Positions 1-8,619 of a stretch of DNA of 64,000 bases are shown piece after piece. The translations under genes were made by a program, and so were the position numbers. The notes under the pieces were generated by a model. The model was not told where the DNA came from and did not search any database. It worked only from the letters and a program-made list of their open reading frames with translations. Location: positions 32,519 to 96,518 of the forward strand of contig JAFEAV010000016.1 of NCBI GenBank assembly GCA_018266215.1, read 5' to 3'. The stretch comes from Cyanobacteria bacterium SZAS LIN-3. GTDB taxonomy: Bacteria; Cyanobacteriota; Vampirovibrionia; Obscuribacterales; Obscuribacteraceae. Each line of letters begins with the position of its first letter. Within the stretch, counting starts at the first letter, position 1.

Positions 1-1860
1 ATTGCCGGCATGGAGCACGTCAACCTGGTCAAAGTCACGGATCTGGGCATCCATGAGGCGTGCCTCCCTTATTACGCCATGGAATACCTGGATGGAGATT
101 CTCTGGCGGACTGGCTGAAAGCGCGCGGTAGACTGCCCTTGGAGACGGTACTGGAGGTCTTCAAACAGGTCTGTGACGGTGTCGACTACGCCCACCGCAA
201 AGGCGTTGTGCACCGAGATCTAAAGCCGGGCAACATCATGATGCTGCGCACCCGCACCGGTGGCTACTCCATACGAATACTTGATTTTGGCCTGGTCAAA
301 CTGACGCAAAAAGACCGCCATCAGCAGAGTCTGACTAAAGTGGGAGAAGTTTTCGGCACACCGTTTTATATGAGTCCGGAGCAGTGTATCGGTGGTCGCA
401 TCGACAATCGCTCGGATGTTTATTCCATCGGCTGTACTATGTTTGAAGCCCTGACGGGCCAGGTGCCCTTCTCCGAGCCATCACCAATCGAGACAATTAC
501 CGCCCATCAGGTAGCCGATCCTCCAACCCTGGAAAGTATAGTCGGGCCGGGCGTATTCCCGGACTCCATGGAAGTGGTCCTGGCCAAATTGCTGCGCAAA
601 AATCCGGTCGAGCGCTACCAGACCCTGGCCGAACTGAAACATGATCTGGAAAAGGTAGAACGCGGCGAGACGGTCGCACCATACTATGTAAATCGCACAA
701 AAACAGGCCTGGGTGACACCCAGGTAATTGAATCAGTGCCCCCGGTTGTATATGGCTCACGCTCGAACCGAAAGCGTCTGGCCATTGTTTGCTCTTCCAT
801 TGTTCTGGTGGCAGCAGCCGGAGTGGCAACTATTCATCTGCTTGTCACCAGGCCGGGCGCAAGCACGCCGACGCCGACCGTAAAAGTAAATCTCTCCACG
901 CTCGACCCCAATTTAGGCGAAAAACCGGGCGAACAAAAAGATGACCCCCCGCCGGCCTCACTCAAAGAAACAAAGCCATACTCCACCCTGATCGAATCGG
1001 AAGGTCAGAAATTGCGTTGCTTCCATTTCCCCGACGACGTCACCATAGGCAAGCTCTACGCCGGAGGATCCAATAACCGCGAAGCCCGCGGTGTAATAAG
1101 TTTTCCAGCGGAGGACAAGCTGACACTGATGCCGGAGTTGGCGGCGATCAAGTGGCCTGCTTATCTCAAACGCTTTCAATTAGGCGATGTGCAGTCATTG
1201 CAAATGTCAAAATTTGCCTCCGAATACGCAGTCAACGGCAGCCTGGCCTGTCTCGATGCGATGACCGCCGTTCCCGGCGTGGAAAGCCTCGACCTGCGCA
1301 ATGCCGATGACTTGCCGGACAGCAGTGTTGCCCAGATCGGCAAGTTCGAAAAATTGAAAGTCCTATTGCTGGGCAAAGTCGATCTCAATCCCCTGGCACT
1401 ATCAAAGTTACCGATAATGCCCAATCTCAAGCAATTGTTTTTATCCGGTCCGTATGACGCCTGTCCTGTGGTCCTCCGTCTGCGTCAGTCGGCCAGCATG
1501 CAGAAGCTCAGTTTGCCGGCGACAACAATAGATCTCGCCGCCGCCGAAGCCATTTCCACCATGCCGAATCTTGAACAGCTGTATATCGAGAAATTCCAAG
1601 CGAACGATCCGGCCAGCACAGCGCAAGCCCTGACATTATTGAGCAAAAACACGCATCTGCATGAGCTCTCCATTAAAAAGCTCATTCTCAGACCGGAGAC
1701 CATTGCCGTGCTGCAAAAATTCAGGGCACTGGAAATCCTGCGTTGTGATCAAATTGAGGCGGATTATTCCGGCGCGCTGCGACGGCAACTGGCAAAAGAA
1801 TTGCCCCGCGTGCAGTTTGGAGCGGCTGTCAGCGCCTCGGGCAAGCTGCCCCGCAACTAA
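1..1860 (+). CDS. Ser/Thr protein kinase with LRR-like C-terminal domain (5' partial)
   Basis: Membrane-anchored Hanks-type kinase, cut at its N-terminus by the window edge: the frame is open from base 1 and the glycine loop and ATP-binding Lys lie outside. Counting from the Met at base 10, the catalytic HRDLKPGN is at about residue 68, DFG at 92 and the SPE of the activation segment at 122. One hydrophobic segment at about 259-281 separates the kinase domain from a C-terminal part (about 390-600) with leucine-rich-repeat-like spacing (LESLDLRN, LKVLLLG, LEQLYIE). The kinase part is presumably cytoplasmic and the LRR part outside. The layout matches the kinase at 12.3-14.4 kb, so the two are paralogues. 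Its stop overlaps the stop of the convergent hybrid kinase gene by 4 bp. The ligand and targets are unknown. Confidence 0.9.
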   Translation: MAGMEHVNLVKVTDLGIHEACLPYYAMEYLDGDSLADWLKARGRLPLETVLEVFKQVCDGVDYAHRKGVVHRDLKPGNIMMLRTRTGGYSIRILDFGLVKLTQKDRHQQSLTKVGEVFGTPFYMSPEQCIGGRIDNRSDVYSIGCTMFEALTGQVPFSEPSPIETITAHQVADPPTLESIVGPGVFPDSMEVVLAKLLRKNPVERYQTLAELKHDLEKVERGETVAPYYVNRTKTGLGDTQVIESVPPVVYGSRSNRKRLAIVCSSIVLVAAAGVATIHLLVTRPGASTPTPTVKVNLSTLDPNLGEKPGEQKDDPPPASLKETKPYSTLIESEGQKLRCFHFPDDVTIGKLYAGGSNNREARGVISFPAEDKLTLMPELAAIKWPAYLKRFQLGDVQSLQMSKFASEYAVNGSLACLDAMTAVPGVESLDLRNADDLPDSSVAQIGKFEKLKVLLLGKVDLNPLALSKLPIMPNLKQLFLSGPYDACPVVLRLRQSASMQKLSLPATTIDLAAAEAISTMPNLEQLYIEKFQANDPASTAQALTLLSKNTHLHELSIKKLILRPETIAVLQKFRALEILRCDQIEADYSGALRRQLAKELPRVQFGAAVSASGKLPRN

Positions 1861-4214
1861 CGCGCCCCGGTTGCCACCGCCTGTAGTGTCTTGGTCGCCT
1901 CGGCCGAGACAAATGTGTTTTCATCATTAACCAACTGCTCCAGCACATGTACCGGCATATTGTGATTACCGGCCAGACCCATGCGCACGTCTTCACTGTT
2001 GTCCTTGGCCAGAAGCTCAACGACGGCCAGGGAGACCTTGGGATTTTCGGACACGCTGACGCGGACGTCGGCGTTTTCATCCCGAGCCAGGGACAATAAA
2101 ACATCGGGGGCAGTTTCGGGATTTTCCGCTACCCGACAGCGTACCCTGACGTTTTCATCCTGGGCCAACTTGCCCAAAATTGTAGGAGATGTGTGCGGAT
2201 TGCCGGCCAGGACCATGCGCACATGCGTCTCATCATCACCACGCTTACCGCCGGCTACTTGCTTTTCTTCCGACTGCAGCTCGGTAATGGCTTTGATCAA
2301 AACCGATACTTTGGCGGCTGTAACCGGCTTGGCCAGGTAATAATTCATTTTCAGCTTGAGAGCTTCCATCACGTCTTCATCTCGTTGCGAAACAGTGAGA
2401 AGCACCACGCTAATCTGTCTTAACTTATCGTCAGCTTTGATGTCGGCAAGTACCTCATGTCCGTTTTTGCGAGGCATATTCAGGTCCAGCAAAATAATGT
2501 CGGGCAGACGCTTGTCTTTGGATGTTTTGAGGTCATTGAGCATCTCCATGGCCTCAACACCATCATTGGCGATCGTCAGGTTGTACTGCAGACCCGAACG
2601 TTTCAGCGCCTCTTGCGTCAGACGAATGTCAGACGGTGTGTCCTCTACCAGTAAAATCTCGATGTTGTTATCCATGGACGCTCTCCTCTTAAGTTTTCGT
2701 GCCGCCGGCAGGGTGAAAAGAAATATGCAACCTTCACCCACCTCCGATTCAACCCAAATTTTTCCCCCGTGCAATTCGACAATTTTTTTGCATATAGCCA
2801 ACCCCATGCCGGTACCCTGATACTTGGTCTTGCCATGGAGTCGAGCGAACATATCAAAAATTTTGTCGGCGTATTTAGAATCGATACCGATACCGTTATC
2901 GCGCACGGAAAACAACCAATCATTGACGGTGCGCTCGGCTCCGACAAAAATGCGCGGCGACTGGGTGCCTCTATACTTGATGGCATTGCTGATAAGATTT
3001 TGAAACAATTGCACCAGCTGTGAGCGCTCGACACCCACAGTAGGCAAACTATCTATTTCCAACTCAGCCTTGTTTTCTCTGATTGAGGCATCCAGATTAG
3101 CCAGAACCTCCTCCAGAACAGCGTTACAATCAGATGATGCATAGGCTGTTTCCTCCGCTGTAATGCTCGAATGCAGAAGCACTGATTGAATCAGTTGCTG
3201 CATACGTGAGGTCCCATCCAAAATGTATTCAATAAACTCTTCACAGTCTTGATCAAGTTTGCCCTTGGTGTTTTCAGCGAGCAAATTGACAAAGCCCTGC
3301 ACCGCACGCAAAGGCTCCTGCAAATCATGCGAGGCAATTTTGGCAAACTGACGCAGCTCTTCGTTGGAGCGCGTCAACTCGTCGGTGCGCTCCTGCACCC
3401 TGCGCTCCAGCCTCTCGTTCAGCTGCTTGCGTTCGGTAATATCGCGGCCAAAGGCGCAAAACATATAATCATCATCTGACTTGATGCGAAAAATACCGAT
3501 ATCGATGGGAAATTCATGTCCATCACGATGCACCGCCACCAGCTCACTGGTCATACGCAATAAATTGTCCTGACTCTGGCTGAAATAGCGCGCCACGTCA
3601 CGGGCATATTGTTTGCGCAAATGGGCGGGCACAATTACCGATAGCGGCCGCCCCAGAATCTCCCCGCGAGCCCAGCCGAAGGTCCGCTCGGCCTGGAGGT
3701 TCCAGTCACGAATACGCCAGTTTAAATCCATCGATATAAATGCATCATATGTATTCTCGAGAATAATTCGCAGGCGCTTCTCACTGCGAATCAAAGCTTG
3801 CTCCACTTTGTGACGCTCGATGGCATAGCGCAGACAGCGAAAAATGGACTCGTCGCTGACCACTCCTTTGACCAGATAGTCCTGAGCACCGCTCATTACA
3901 GCGAGCAGAGCCCCTTCCTGATCATCGGCCCCGGTCAGGCAAACAGTCGGCACTTCCACCGTCGCGGCTCGCACGCGATGAAGGGTCTCGATACCCATGC
4001 TGTCGGGCAGGGTCAGATCAAGCAGCACGACATCGATGCCGGGCCGGGCGAGACGTTTGAGGGCGGCCTCCAGCGTCATGGCGCACTCCACCTCCACCCC
4101 ACGCGATTCGAGGGTGAGTTTGGTAACTTCAAGTTGTACCTTGCTGTCTTCGACCAGCAATACCCGCATCTTTGACATTTCCTTTTCACCGGCCAGTGGC
4201 TTAAACAGCGTCAT
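1857..4214 (-). CDS. Hybrid sensor histidine kinase: REC-PAS-HisKA-HATPase-REC-LRV repeats
   Basis: Soluble two-component protein of 785 residues with no membrane segment. Order: receiver 1 (about 15-135, VLLVEDSK, VVLLDLTLP), PAS (about 155-270), HisKA (SHDLQEPL, phospho-His near 296), HATPase (NLISNAIKY, DNGIGID, GTGMGLAI), receiver 2 (about 518-645, ILLVEDTPSD, LLDLNMP), then about 120 residues of LRV-type repeats (units such as NPHTSPTILGKLAQD and NPETAPDVLLSLARD). Receiver 2 resembles the Rcp1 class found next to cyanobacterial phytochrome kinases. The start is uncertain: the Met at 4169 has AAGGAA 9 nt upstream, while 4214 and 4178 lack a well-placed site. An in-frame ATG with a strong ribosome-binding site lies at 2675, so receiver 2 plus LRV may also be made alone. 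The LRV part lacks the Cys cluster of the classical Azotobacter LRV protein. Confidence 0.9.
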   Translation of the reverse strand: MTLFKPLAGEKEMSKMRVLLVEDSKVQLEVTKLTLESRGVEVECAMTLEAALKRLARPGIDVVLLDLTLPDSMGIETLHRVRAATVEVPTVCLTGADDQEGALLAVMSGAQDYLVKGVVSDESIFRCLRYAIERHKVEQALIRSEKRLRIILENTYDAFISMDLNWRIRDWNLQAERTFGWARGEILGRPLSVIVPAHLRKQYARDVARYFSQSQDNLLRMTSELVAVHRDGHEFPIDIGIFRIKSDDDYMFCAFGRDITERKQLNERLERRVQERTDELTRSNEELRQFAKIASHDLQEPLRAVQGFVNLLAENTKGKLDQDCEEFIEYILDGTSRMQQLIQSVLLHSSITAEETAYASSDCNAVLEEVLANLDASIRENKAELEIDSLPTVGVERSQLVQLFQNLISNAIKYRGTQSPRIFVGAERTVNDWLFSVRDNGIGIDSKYADKIFDMFARLHGKTKYQGTGMGLAICKKIVELHGGKIWVESEVGEGCIFLFTLPAARKLKRRASMDNNIEILLVEDTPSDIRLTQEALKRSGLQYNLTIANDGVEAMEMLNDLKTSKDKRLPDIILLDLNMPRKNGHEVLADIKADDKLRQISVVLLTVSQRDEDVMEALKLKMNYYLAKPVTAAKVSVLIKAITELQSEEKQVAGGKRGDDETHVRMVLAGNPHTSPTILGKLAQDENVRVRCRVAENPETAPDVLLSLARDENADVRVSVSENPKVSLAVVELLAKDNSEDVRMGLAGNHNMPVHVLEQLVNDENTFVSAEATKTLQAVATGAR
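2673..2687 (-). promoter_or_regulatory. Internal ribosome-binding site and ATG inside the hybrid kinase gene
   Basis: On the minus strand an AGGAG (2687-2683) sits 7 nt before an in-frame ATG (2675-2673). The reading continues as MDNNIEILLVEDTPSD, the natural first residues of an Rcp1-like receiver. Initiation here would give a separate 272-residue receiver-LRV protein (1857-2675). It may be a relic of two genes fused by loss of a stop, or a working second start. Confidence 0.6.
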
Positions 4215-4298
4215 GGCAAAGACTGCTAAAAGGACCGTAATCAGCGGCCTTCCATTTGTAATGTGTCCAAAAATCTAAAAAGGTTCCCTTAATCTTAT

Positions 4299-4326
4299 TT
4301 GTGCCCTGAAGCAAGGTGTATATAAT
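4299..4326 (+). promoter_or_regulatory. Sigma70-type promoter, probably giving a leaderless mRNA
   Basis: TATAAT at 4321-4326, with TTGTGC 16 nt upstream (4299-4304). The ATG of the hydrolase gene is at 4333, only 6 nt after the -10 box, which is where transcription should start. No Shine-Dalgarno sequence precedes that ATG. Confidence 0.55.
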
Positions 4327-4332
4327 CCCCAG

Positions 4333-5028
4333 ATGCTCAAATCAGATATCCTCCTGCCCAGCGGCGACGCCACACTGAAAGCCTTCCTGGCCCGCCCGGA
4401 GGGCGCCGGGGTGTATCCGGCCCTGGTTGTTATTCATGAAATAGTCGGGCTGACTGACCATATAAAAGAAATCACCTGCCGCCTCGCCGAAGAAGGCTAC
4501 GCAGCCCTGGCCATTGATCTCTTTTCCCCCGGCAACACCGCCATCTGCATCTGGAAATGCCTGGCCGCTGTGCGCACGGGCAAAACTGATCACTTCGGCG
4601 TGCACTATTTGCAGTCGGGCCTGGACTATCTCGCCCGCCAGCCCTGGGCCGATCCGGGCAGACTGGGAGCGATAGGCTTTTGCATGGGCGGTAATTTCGC
4701 CATCTCACTTGCCTGCGAAGACAAACGTGTCAAAACAATTGCCCCGTTTTACGGCCTCACTCCGGCAAAAGCTGAATTAAACAAATTATGTCCGCTGGTC
4801 GGCTCCTATCCGGAAAAAGATCTGACCAGAAAGTCCGGAGAAGAGCTCAACGCCGCCCTGAACAAATGCGGCATAGAGCACGACATCAAGATTTATCCGG
4901 GAGCCCGGCACTGCTTCCTCAATGAAAGCTTACCGTTTCTCTACAACGACGAGGCGGCGAAAGACTCATGGCAGCGCACCATGGACTTTTTTGATCGTTA
5001 TCTGGGGGCTAAGTCCAGCTCAATGTAG
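4333..5028 (+). CDS. Dienelactone hydrolase family protein
   Basis: Cytoplasmic alpha/beta hydrolase of 231 residues, the usual size for dienelactone hydrolases (carboxymethylenebutenolidase-like enzymes that open lactone rings). The nucleophile elbow is GFCMGG, with Cys117 in place of the Ser of ordinary esterases, as in this family. The catalytic His is His193 in GARHCF; the acid is probably Asp163 near GSYPEKD. The N-terminal strand and VVIHEIVGL oxyanion region are intact. The ATG lies 6 nt from a consensus -10 box and has no ribosome-binding site, so the transcript is probably leaderless. The 3' end overlaps the convergent GH30 gene by 20 bp. The natural substrate cannot be read from sequence. 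Confidence 0.88.
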   Translation: MLKSDILLPSGDATLKAFLARPEGAGVYPALVVIHEIVGLTDHIKEITCRLAEEGYAALAIDLFSPGNTAICIWKCLAAVRTGKTDHFGVHYLQSGLDYLARQPWADPGRLGAIGFCMGGNFAISLACEDKRVKTIAPFYGLTPAKAELNKLCPLVGSYPEKDLTRKSGEELNAALNKCGIEHDIKIYPGARHCFLNESLPFLYNDEAAKDSWQRTMDFFDRYLGAKSSSM

Positions 5029-6439
5029 CCATTGAGTCCCTGGCCATTTCCAGCTCCACCGCTTTGTCGCCGACCTTGACGGTGAGACGGCGTTCGGCAC
5101 CACTATTGGTGACAACCAGTACCATACCGCCGCCCGGATTTTGAAAAGCGACATGCTCCAGACCATCGATACCGGCCTGTGAATCCACTCTGATTGCACC
5201 GCGCTGCACAAATTTGGAGAAATGACCCAGGGCGAAATATTGCCCACTGTAGCTTATGGCATCAGTGCTGGAATTGACGGTAACAAGGCCGCCACAGGGG
5301 AAAGGACCGATATTAGGCTTGCCTTTCTCATCCAGTGAAAGATTCCAGACGGTCAGAGAACGGCACCAGTTGCGGAGAATGCCACTGAAAGACTTGCCCC
5401 AGGTAGTCCAGTTGTCTCCGTAGTGCGGATCAGTGTAGTCCGGTCCACCCTCGGTCCAGTACTGATCAACATCGGGGAAAGCGTTGTGCACCTGGCTCAT
5501 CTTGGCCACATCCCCGACATAGCCGTGCCAGGCAATGCCGCTGGCGTATTTGAGCACATCGGGAGTTTCCATCTCACCAATCGCGCGGCCCCAGAGATTG
5601 TAATTATGGTCAATCAACCAGATCTTAGTTTTGATGTTGTTTTTGGCAAAGGCCGGTCCAAGATTGAAGCGCACGAAGTCGGCCTCATATTCCTGCGGCC
5701 AGGCGCAAGCCGGCATTTTGCCGTCCTGATCGGTGTCCACTTCATTTTGCACGGTGATGGCCTGAATCGGCACGCCCTCGCGCTCGTAGCCCTGCAGAAA
5801 CTTGACGAAATACTCAGCATAAGAAGACATGTACTGGCGACGCATATTGCCGCCCAACATCGAATTGTTGGACTTCATCCAACCGGGAGGACTCCAGGGC
5901 GTGGAGAAGAGAAACAGATCCGGATTGACGGCCCGCGCCTGTCGCAATACCGGCAAAATGTATTCCTGATCGTGAGCAATGGAAAAGCGCTTCAGCTCAG
6001 GATCCGGCTCACCTTCATCAAAGCTGTAAACATTACGGCTGTAATCACTGGCACCAATGCAGGTGCGGCATACATTTAGACCCAGGCCATTGTCTGACTT
6101 TCCAAACAACTGATCAAGGATGGCCTTTCGCTTCTTAGCTTCCATCTTATTAAATGTGTAGCAGGAGGCATCGGTAAAAGCACCGCCAAAACCAAGAATC
6201 GACTGATACTTTTTAGAAGCGTCAATGACGATTACATCTTTTGCCTGGGCCTCGGCAGCGCGCCATTCCAGGGGCGACAACCCCGCCAGGCGCTTATCGC
6301 CACCGGTAATGGTGACGCTAACGCCGCCGGCTTCTTTACCTTTAGCAAGAGAAGGCCGGGAAAGAAGGAGCTCCGGCGAGAGGGCGGTCCCCAATCCATA
6401 GACCAACAGTGTAAGAAAATCCCGCCGACTATTACCCAT
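5009..6439 (-). CDS. GH30 family glycoside hydrolase with Tat signal
   Basis: Exported retaining glycosidase of 476 residues related to glucosylceramidase and beta-1,6-glucanase enzymes of family GH30. Family marks: FGGAFTDA near 84-91, FSTPWSPPGWMK near 178-189, acid/base Glu233 in TVQNE and nucleophile Glu330 in WTEGG. A C-terminal beta domain ends the protein (VLVVTNSG, VELEMARDS). The N-terminus has a twin-arginine motif (SRRDFL) before a hydrophobic stretch, so the enzyme is probably exported folded. Likely substrates are beta-glucosides or beta-xylosides; the exact one is not predictable. The upstream region also serves the divergent small membrane protein gene at 6557. Confidence 0.9.
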   Translation of the reverse strand: MGNSRRDFLTLLVYGLGTALSPELLLSRPSLAKGKEAGGVSVTITGGDKRLAGLSPLEWRAAEAQAKDVIVIDASKKYQSILGFGGAFTDASCYTFNKMEAKKRKAILDQLFGKSDNGLGLNVCRTCIGASDYSRNVYSFDEGEPDPELKRFSIAHDQEYILPVLRQARAVNPDLFLFSTPWSPPGWMKSNNSMLGGNMRRQYMSSYAEYFVKFLQGYEREGVPIQAITVQNEVDTDQDGKMPACAWPQEYEADFVRFNLGPAFAKNNIKTKIWLIDHNYNLWGRAIGEMETPDVLKYASGIAWHGYVGDVAKMSQVHNAFPDVDQYWTEGGPDYTDPHYGDNWTTWGKSFSGILRNWCRSLTVWNLSLDEKGKPNIGPFPCGGLVTVNSSTDAISYSGQYFALGHFSKFVQRGAIRVDSQAGIDGLEHVAFQNPGGGMVLVVTNSGAERRLTVKVGDKAVELEMARDSMATLSWT

Positions 6440-6556
6440 GCCCTGTTTGCAACCCCCCGAACGTGCGACAAAACAAAGCGCAATTATATTGCATGGAAAC
6501 TAAATCAATAGCATCCCGTCGTACCCTGCAGTTCAAGAGGACTTTTGGAGGTCATC

Positions 6557-6823
6557 ATGGGTATTCTAAGTTTCATTCTCTTTCTTTTTGTCGCGGCAGC
6601 CTGCGCCTATCTGGCGGAGAGACTTGTTCCGGGCAGCATACCGGGCGGCTTCTTGACCTCAGCAATAGTCGGTATAATCGGCGCCTGGGTCGGCGGCAGC
6701 ATGGTCGGTCAAATCGGCCCCAGTCTGGCCGGAGTATCACTCCTGCCCTGCATTCTGGGTTCGGCGCTGCTGGTCTTCCTGCTATCGATGGTATCGCGCG
6801 GGTTTTCGCATCGCAACGCTTAA
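6557..6823 (+). CDS. GlsB/YeaQ/YmgE family small membrane protein
   Basis: Inner-membrane protein of 88 residues with three hydrophobic, glycine-rich segments (near 3-20, 27-48 and 55-78) and the family pattern AERLVPGSIPGGF...IVGIIGAWVGG. This family (transglycosylase-associated proteins) is widespread and stress-linked, but its biochemical role is unknown. The start is set by GGAGG at 6547-6551, 5 nt before the ATG. The gene stands alone and is followed by a strong terminator. Confidence 0.85.
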   Translation: MGILSFILFLFVAAACAYLAERLVPGSIPGGFLTSAIVGIIGAWVGGSMVGQIGPSLAGVSLLPCILGSALLVFLLSMVSRGFSHRNA

Positions 6824-6843
6824 AAGAAGCAGTCCATTAAATC

Positions 6844-6880
6844 AAAAGGGCCGGGGGCTTTGCCGCTCCCGGCCTTTTCT
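6844..6880 (+). terminator. Rho-independent terminator after the GlsB-type gene
   Basis: A GC-rich hairpin: the left arm GGGCCGGGGGC pairs with the right arm GCTCCCGGCC around a short loop, flanked by AAAA on the left and TTTT on the right (6875-6878). It separates the small membrane protein gene from the umuDC-like operon. Confidence 0.8.
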
Positions 6881-6888
6881 TGGCGTGG

Positions 6889-6908
6889 TACCATATACCG
6901 GTATGGTA
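6889..6908 (+). promoter_or_regulatory. Inverted repeat upstream of the umuDC-like operon (candidate SOS operator)
   Basis: TACCATA (6889-6895) and TATGGTA (6902-6908) form a perfect 7-bp inverted repeat 22 bp before the umuD-like ATG. A nested perfect palindrome, ATACCGGTAT, is at 6895-6904. The place fits a damage-response operator. It matches neither the E. coli LexA box nor the cyanobacterial LexA consensus I recall, so the repressor is unknown. Confidence 0.45.
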
Positions 6909-6930
6909 GCACCGCAAGCAGGTCTGACAG

Positions 6931-7305
6931 ATGTTTATCCCGGGCAACCGTTCTTCCGTCGGCTTTCCCTCTCCCGCCGATGACTACATTGAAAGAACAC
7001 TGGACTTAAACGAACTTCTGATCAAAAACAAAATCGCCACCTTCTTTATGCGCGCAGACGGTGATGGTCTCAAAGACAGCGGCATCAATCACGGGGATCT
7101 GCTCATAGTCGACCGCTCACTGCCGCCGGCCGCAGGCAAAACCGTGGTGGCTGTGATTGATGGTGAATTGCTTTTGCGCAAAATCGAGAAGCATGAAGGA
7201 CGACTCGTCCTTGTCAGCAGCGAAGAAAGCGCCGAGCCCGTGGTTTTCGACGGCGAAGAAATTCAAGTCTGGGGAGTAATTACCAGTGTTGTGCACCAGC
7301 TGTAG
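6931..7305 (+). CDS. umuD: UmuD-like protein lacking the self-cleavage residues
   Basis: Partner subunit of a Y-family polymerase, 124 residues. Homology to UmuD is clear along the length ([21 protein letters not shown], then GDLLIVD and AVIDGE). In E. coli UmuD a Ser60/Lys97 dyad cuts the Cys24-Gly25 bond to yield active UmuD'. Here Ser60 aligns with Gly46 (RADGDGL), Lys97 with Arg83 (LLLRK) and Cys24-Gly25 with Val10-Gly11, and the arm before that bond is only 10 residues instead of 24. The protein therefore looks fixed in a UmuD'-like state. umuC follows 20 nt after the stop, so the two form an operon. The alignment is by eye. Confidence 0.85.
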   Translation: MFIPGNRSSVGFPSPADDYIERTLDLNELLIKNKIATFFMRADGDGLKDSGINHGDLLIVDRSLPPAAGKTVVAVIDGELLLRKIEKHEGRLVLVSSEESAEPVVFDGEEIQVWGVITSVVHQL

Positions 7306-7325
7306 TACCAGACCCGTACAAGCAA

Positions 7326-8597
7326 ATGAGTAAAGAAAAATACGCTCTGGTCGATTGCAACAATTTCTACGTCTCCTGCGAGCGCGTTTTCAATCCCAAA
7401 CTGGCTGGCAAACCGGTTGTCGTACTCTCCAACAATGACGGTTGCGTTGTCGCCCGCTCCAACGAGGCCAAGGCCCTGGGAGTGAGCATGGGTGTGCCGT
7501 ACTTTAAGGTCGCTCATCTGGAAAAGGAAAAAGGGCTGATCGCCTGTTCCTCCAACTATCCGCTCTATGGAGAGATGTCCAATCGAGTAATGACGCTGCT
7601 GGGGCAGTACGCGCCACGGCAGGAGGTCTACTCTATCGATGAATGTTTCTTGCTGGTCGGCGGCATGCCGGAGTTTGAATCTACAGCCAGAGAAATAAAG
7701 GCAGTAGTGCAGCAATCACTGGGACTGCCCATATGTGTCGGACTGGCACCAACCAAGACCCTGGCCAAACTCTGCAATGCGGTGGCCAAATCCACCCAGT
7801 CACTGGGTGGAGTCTTCGACTATGACTCGGTTTCAGAGGCCAAGCAGACGCGCATACTGCGAGCAATCAAAGTGCGTGATGTCTGGGGTGTTGGTCGCAA
7901 ACTGGCGGAGAGATTTCGCGCCATGGGCATTGAAACGGCTCTGGATTTACGTGAGAGCGACGCCGAGCGAATGGGCAAAGAGTTTAGCGTGGTCACCAAG
8001 CGAACGATTACCGAATTGCGCGGCACGCCCTGCATCGGTATGGAAAACGTGGGAGAAGCGCGCAAACACATCGTCTCATCACGTTCTTTTGGCCGAGCTG
8101 TCTACACCCTGGAAGAGCTGGAAGAGGCCGTAACTGCCTACGCAACAAAAGCCTGTGAAAAATTGCGGCGCGACCAGTCCATCGCCGGAGAAGTGGAGGT
8201 CTCGGTACGAACCAGTGCCTATGCCGAAGACGGCTTTGCCGAGGCGGATGCGATTGTACTGCCTGCACCCACCGACGACACTATGGTCATAGTCAAACAC
8301 GCTCTCCAGGCCCTGAAAAAGGCTTACAAACCCGGCTACGCCTACCAGAAAGCAGCCGTGACCCTGAGCCGGGTGTCCCCACGCGAAGGCCGCCAGATGT
8401 CACTCTTTGCCGCCACTGAAGAAAACGACAGGTCGGAAAAAATGATGAAAGCTCTGGACGCCACCAATGCCAGATTTGGTCGGGGCACAATTTTTTTGGC
8501 CAGTCAGGGCATTGATCAATCCTGGCGAATGAAAGCCGAACACAAGAGCCCGTCATACTTATGCGACTGGAATGAAATCCCCAGGGTGCGCTGCTAG
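7326..8597 (+). CDS. umuC: UmuC-like Y-family translesion DNA polymerase
   Basis: Catalytic subunit of a Pol V-type error-prone polymerase, 423 residues, full length. The N-terminal palm has [15 protein letters not shown] with the first metal-binding Asp, [11 protein letters not shown], and the catalytic YSIDECFL near 100-107. A helix-hairpin-helix-like segment ([15 protein letters not shown], near 183-197), a little-finger domain and a C-terminal UmuC extension (GRQMSLF) follow. Together with the umuD-like gene just upstream it should bypass DNA lesions. Regulation is probably through the inverted repeat before umuD. Confidence 0.93.
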   Translation: MSKEKYALVDCNNFYVSCERVFNPKLAGKPVVVLSNNDGCVVARSNEAKALGVSMGVPYFKVAHLEKEKGLIACSSNYPLYGEMSNRVMTLLGQYAPRQEVYSIDECFLLVGGMPEFESTAREIKAVVQQSLGLPICVGLAPTKTLAKLCNAVAKSTQSLGGVFDYDSVSEAKQTRILRAIKVRDVWGVGRKLAERFRAMGIETALDLRESDAERMGKEFSVVTKRTITELRGTPCIGMENVGEARKHIVSSRSFGRAVYTLEELEEAVTAYATKACEKLRRDQSIAGEVEVSVRTSAYAEDGFAEADAIVLPAPTDDTMVIVKHALQALKKAYKPGYAYQKAAVTLSRVSPREGRQMSLFAATEENDRSEKMMKALDATNARFGRGTIFLASQGIDQSWRMKAEHKSPSYLCDWNEIPRVRC

Positions 8598-8619
8598 AGC
8601 AGCCGGAGCAGCCTAAAAC

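Noticed and set aside
6889..6908. A LexA box
   Set aside because: It fits neither the E. coli nor the cyanobacterial LexA consensus; reported only as an inverted repeat.
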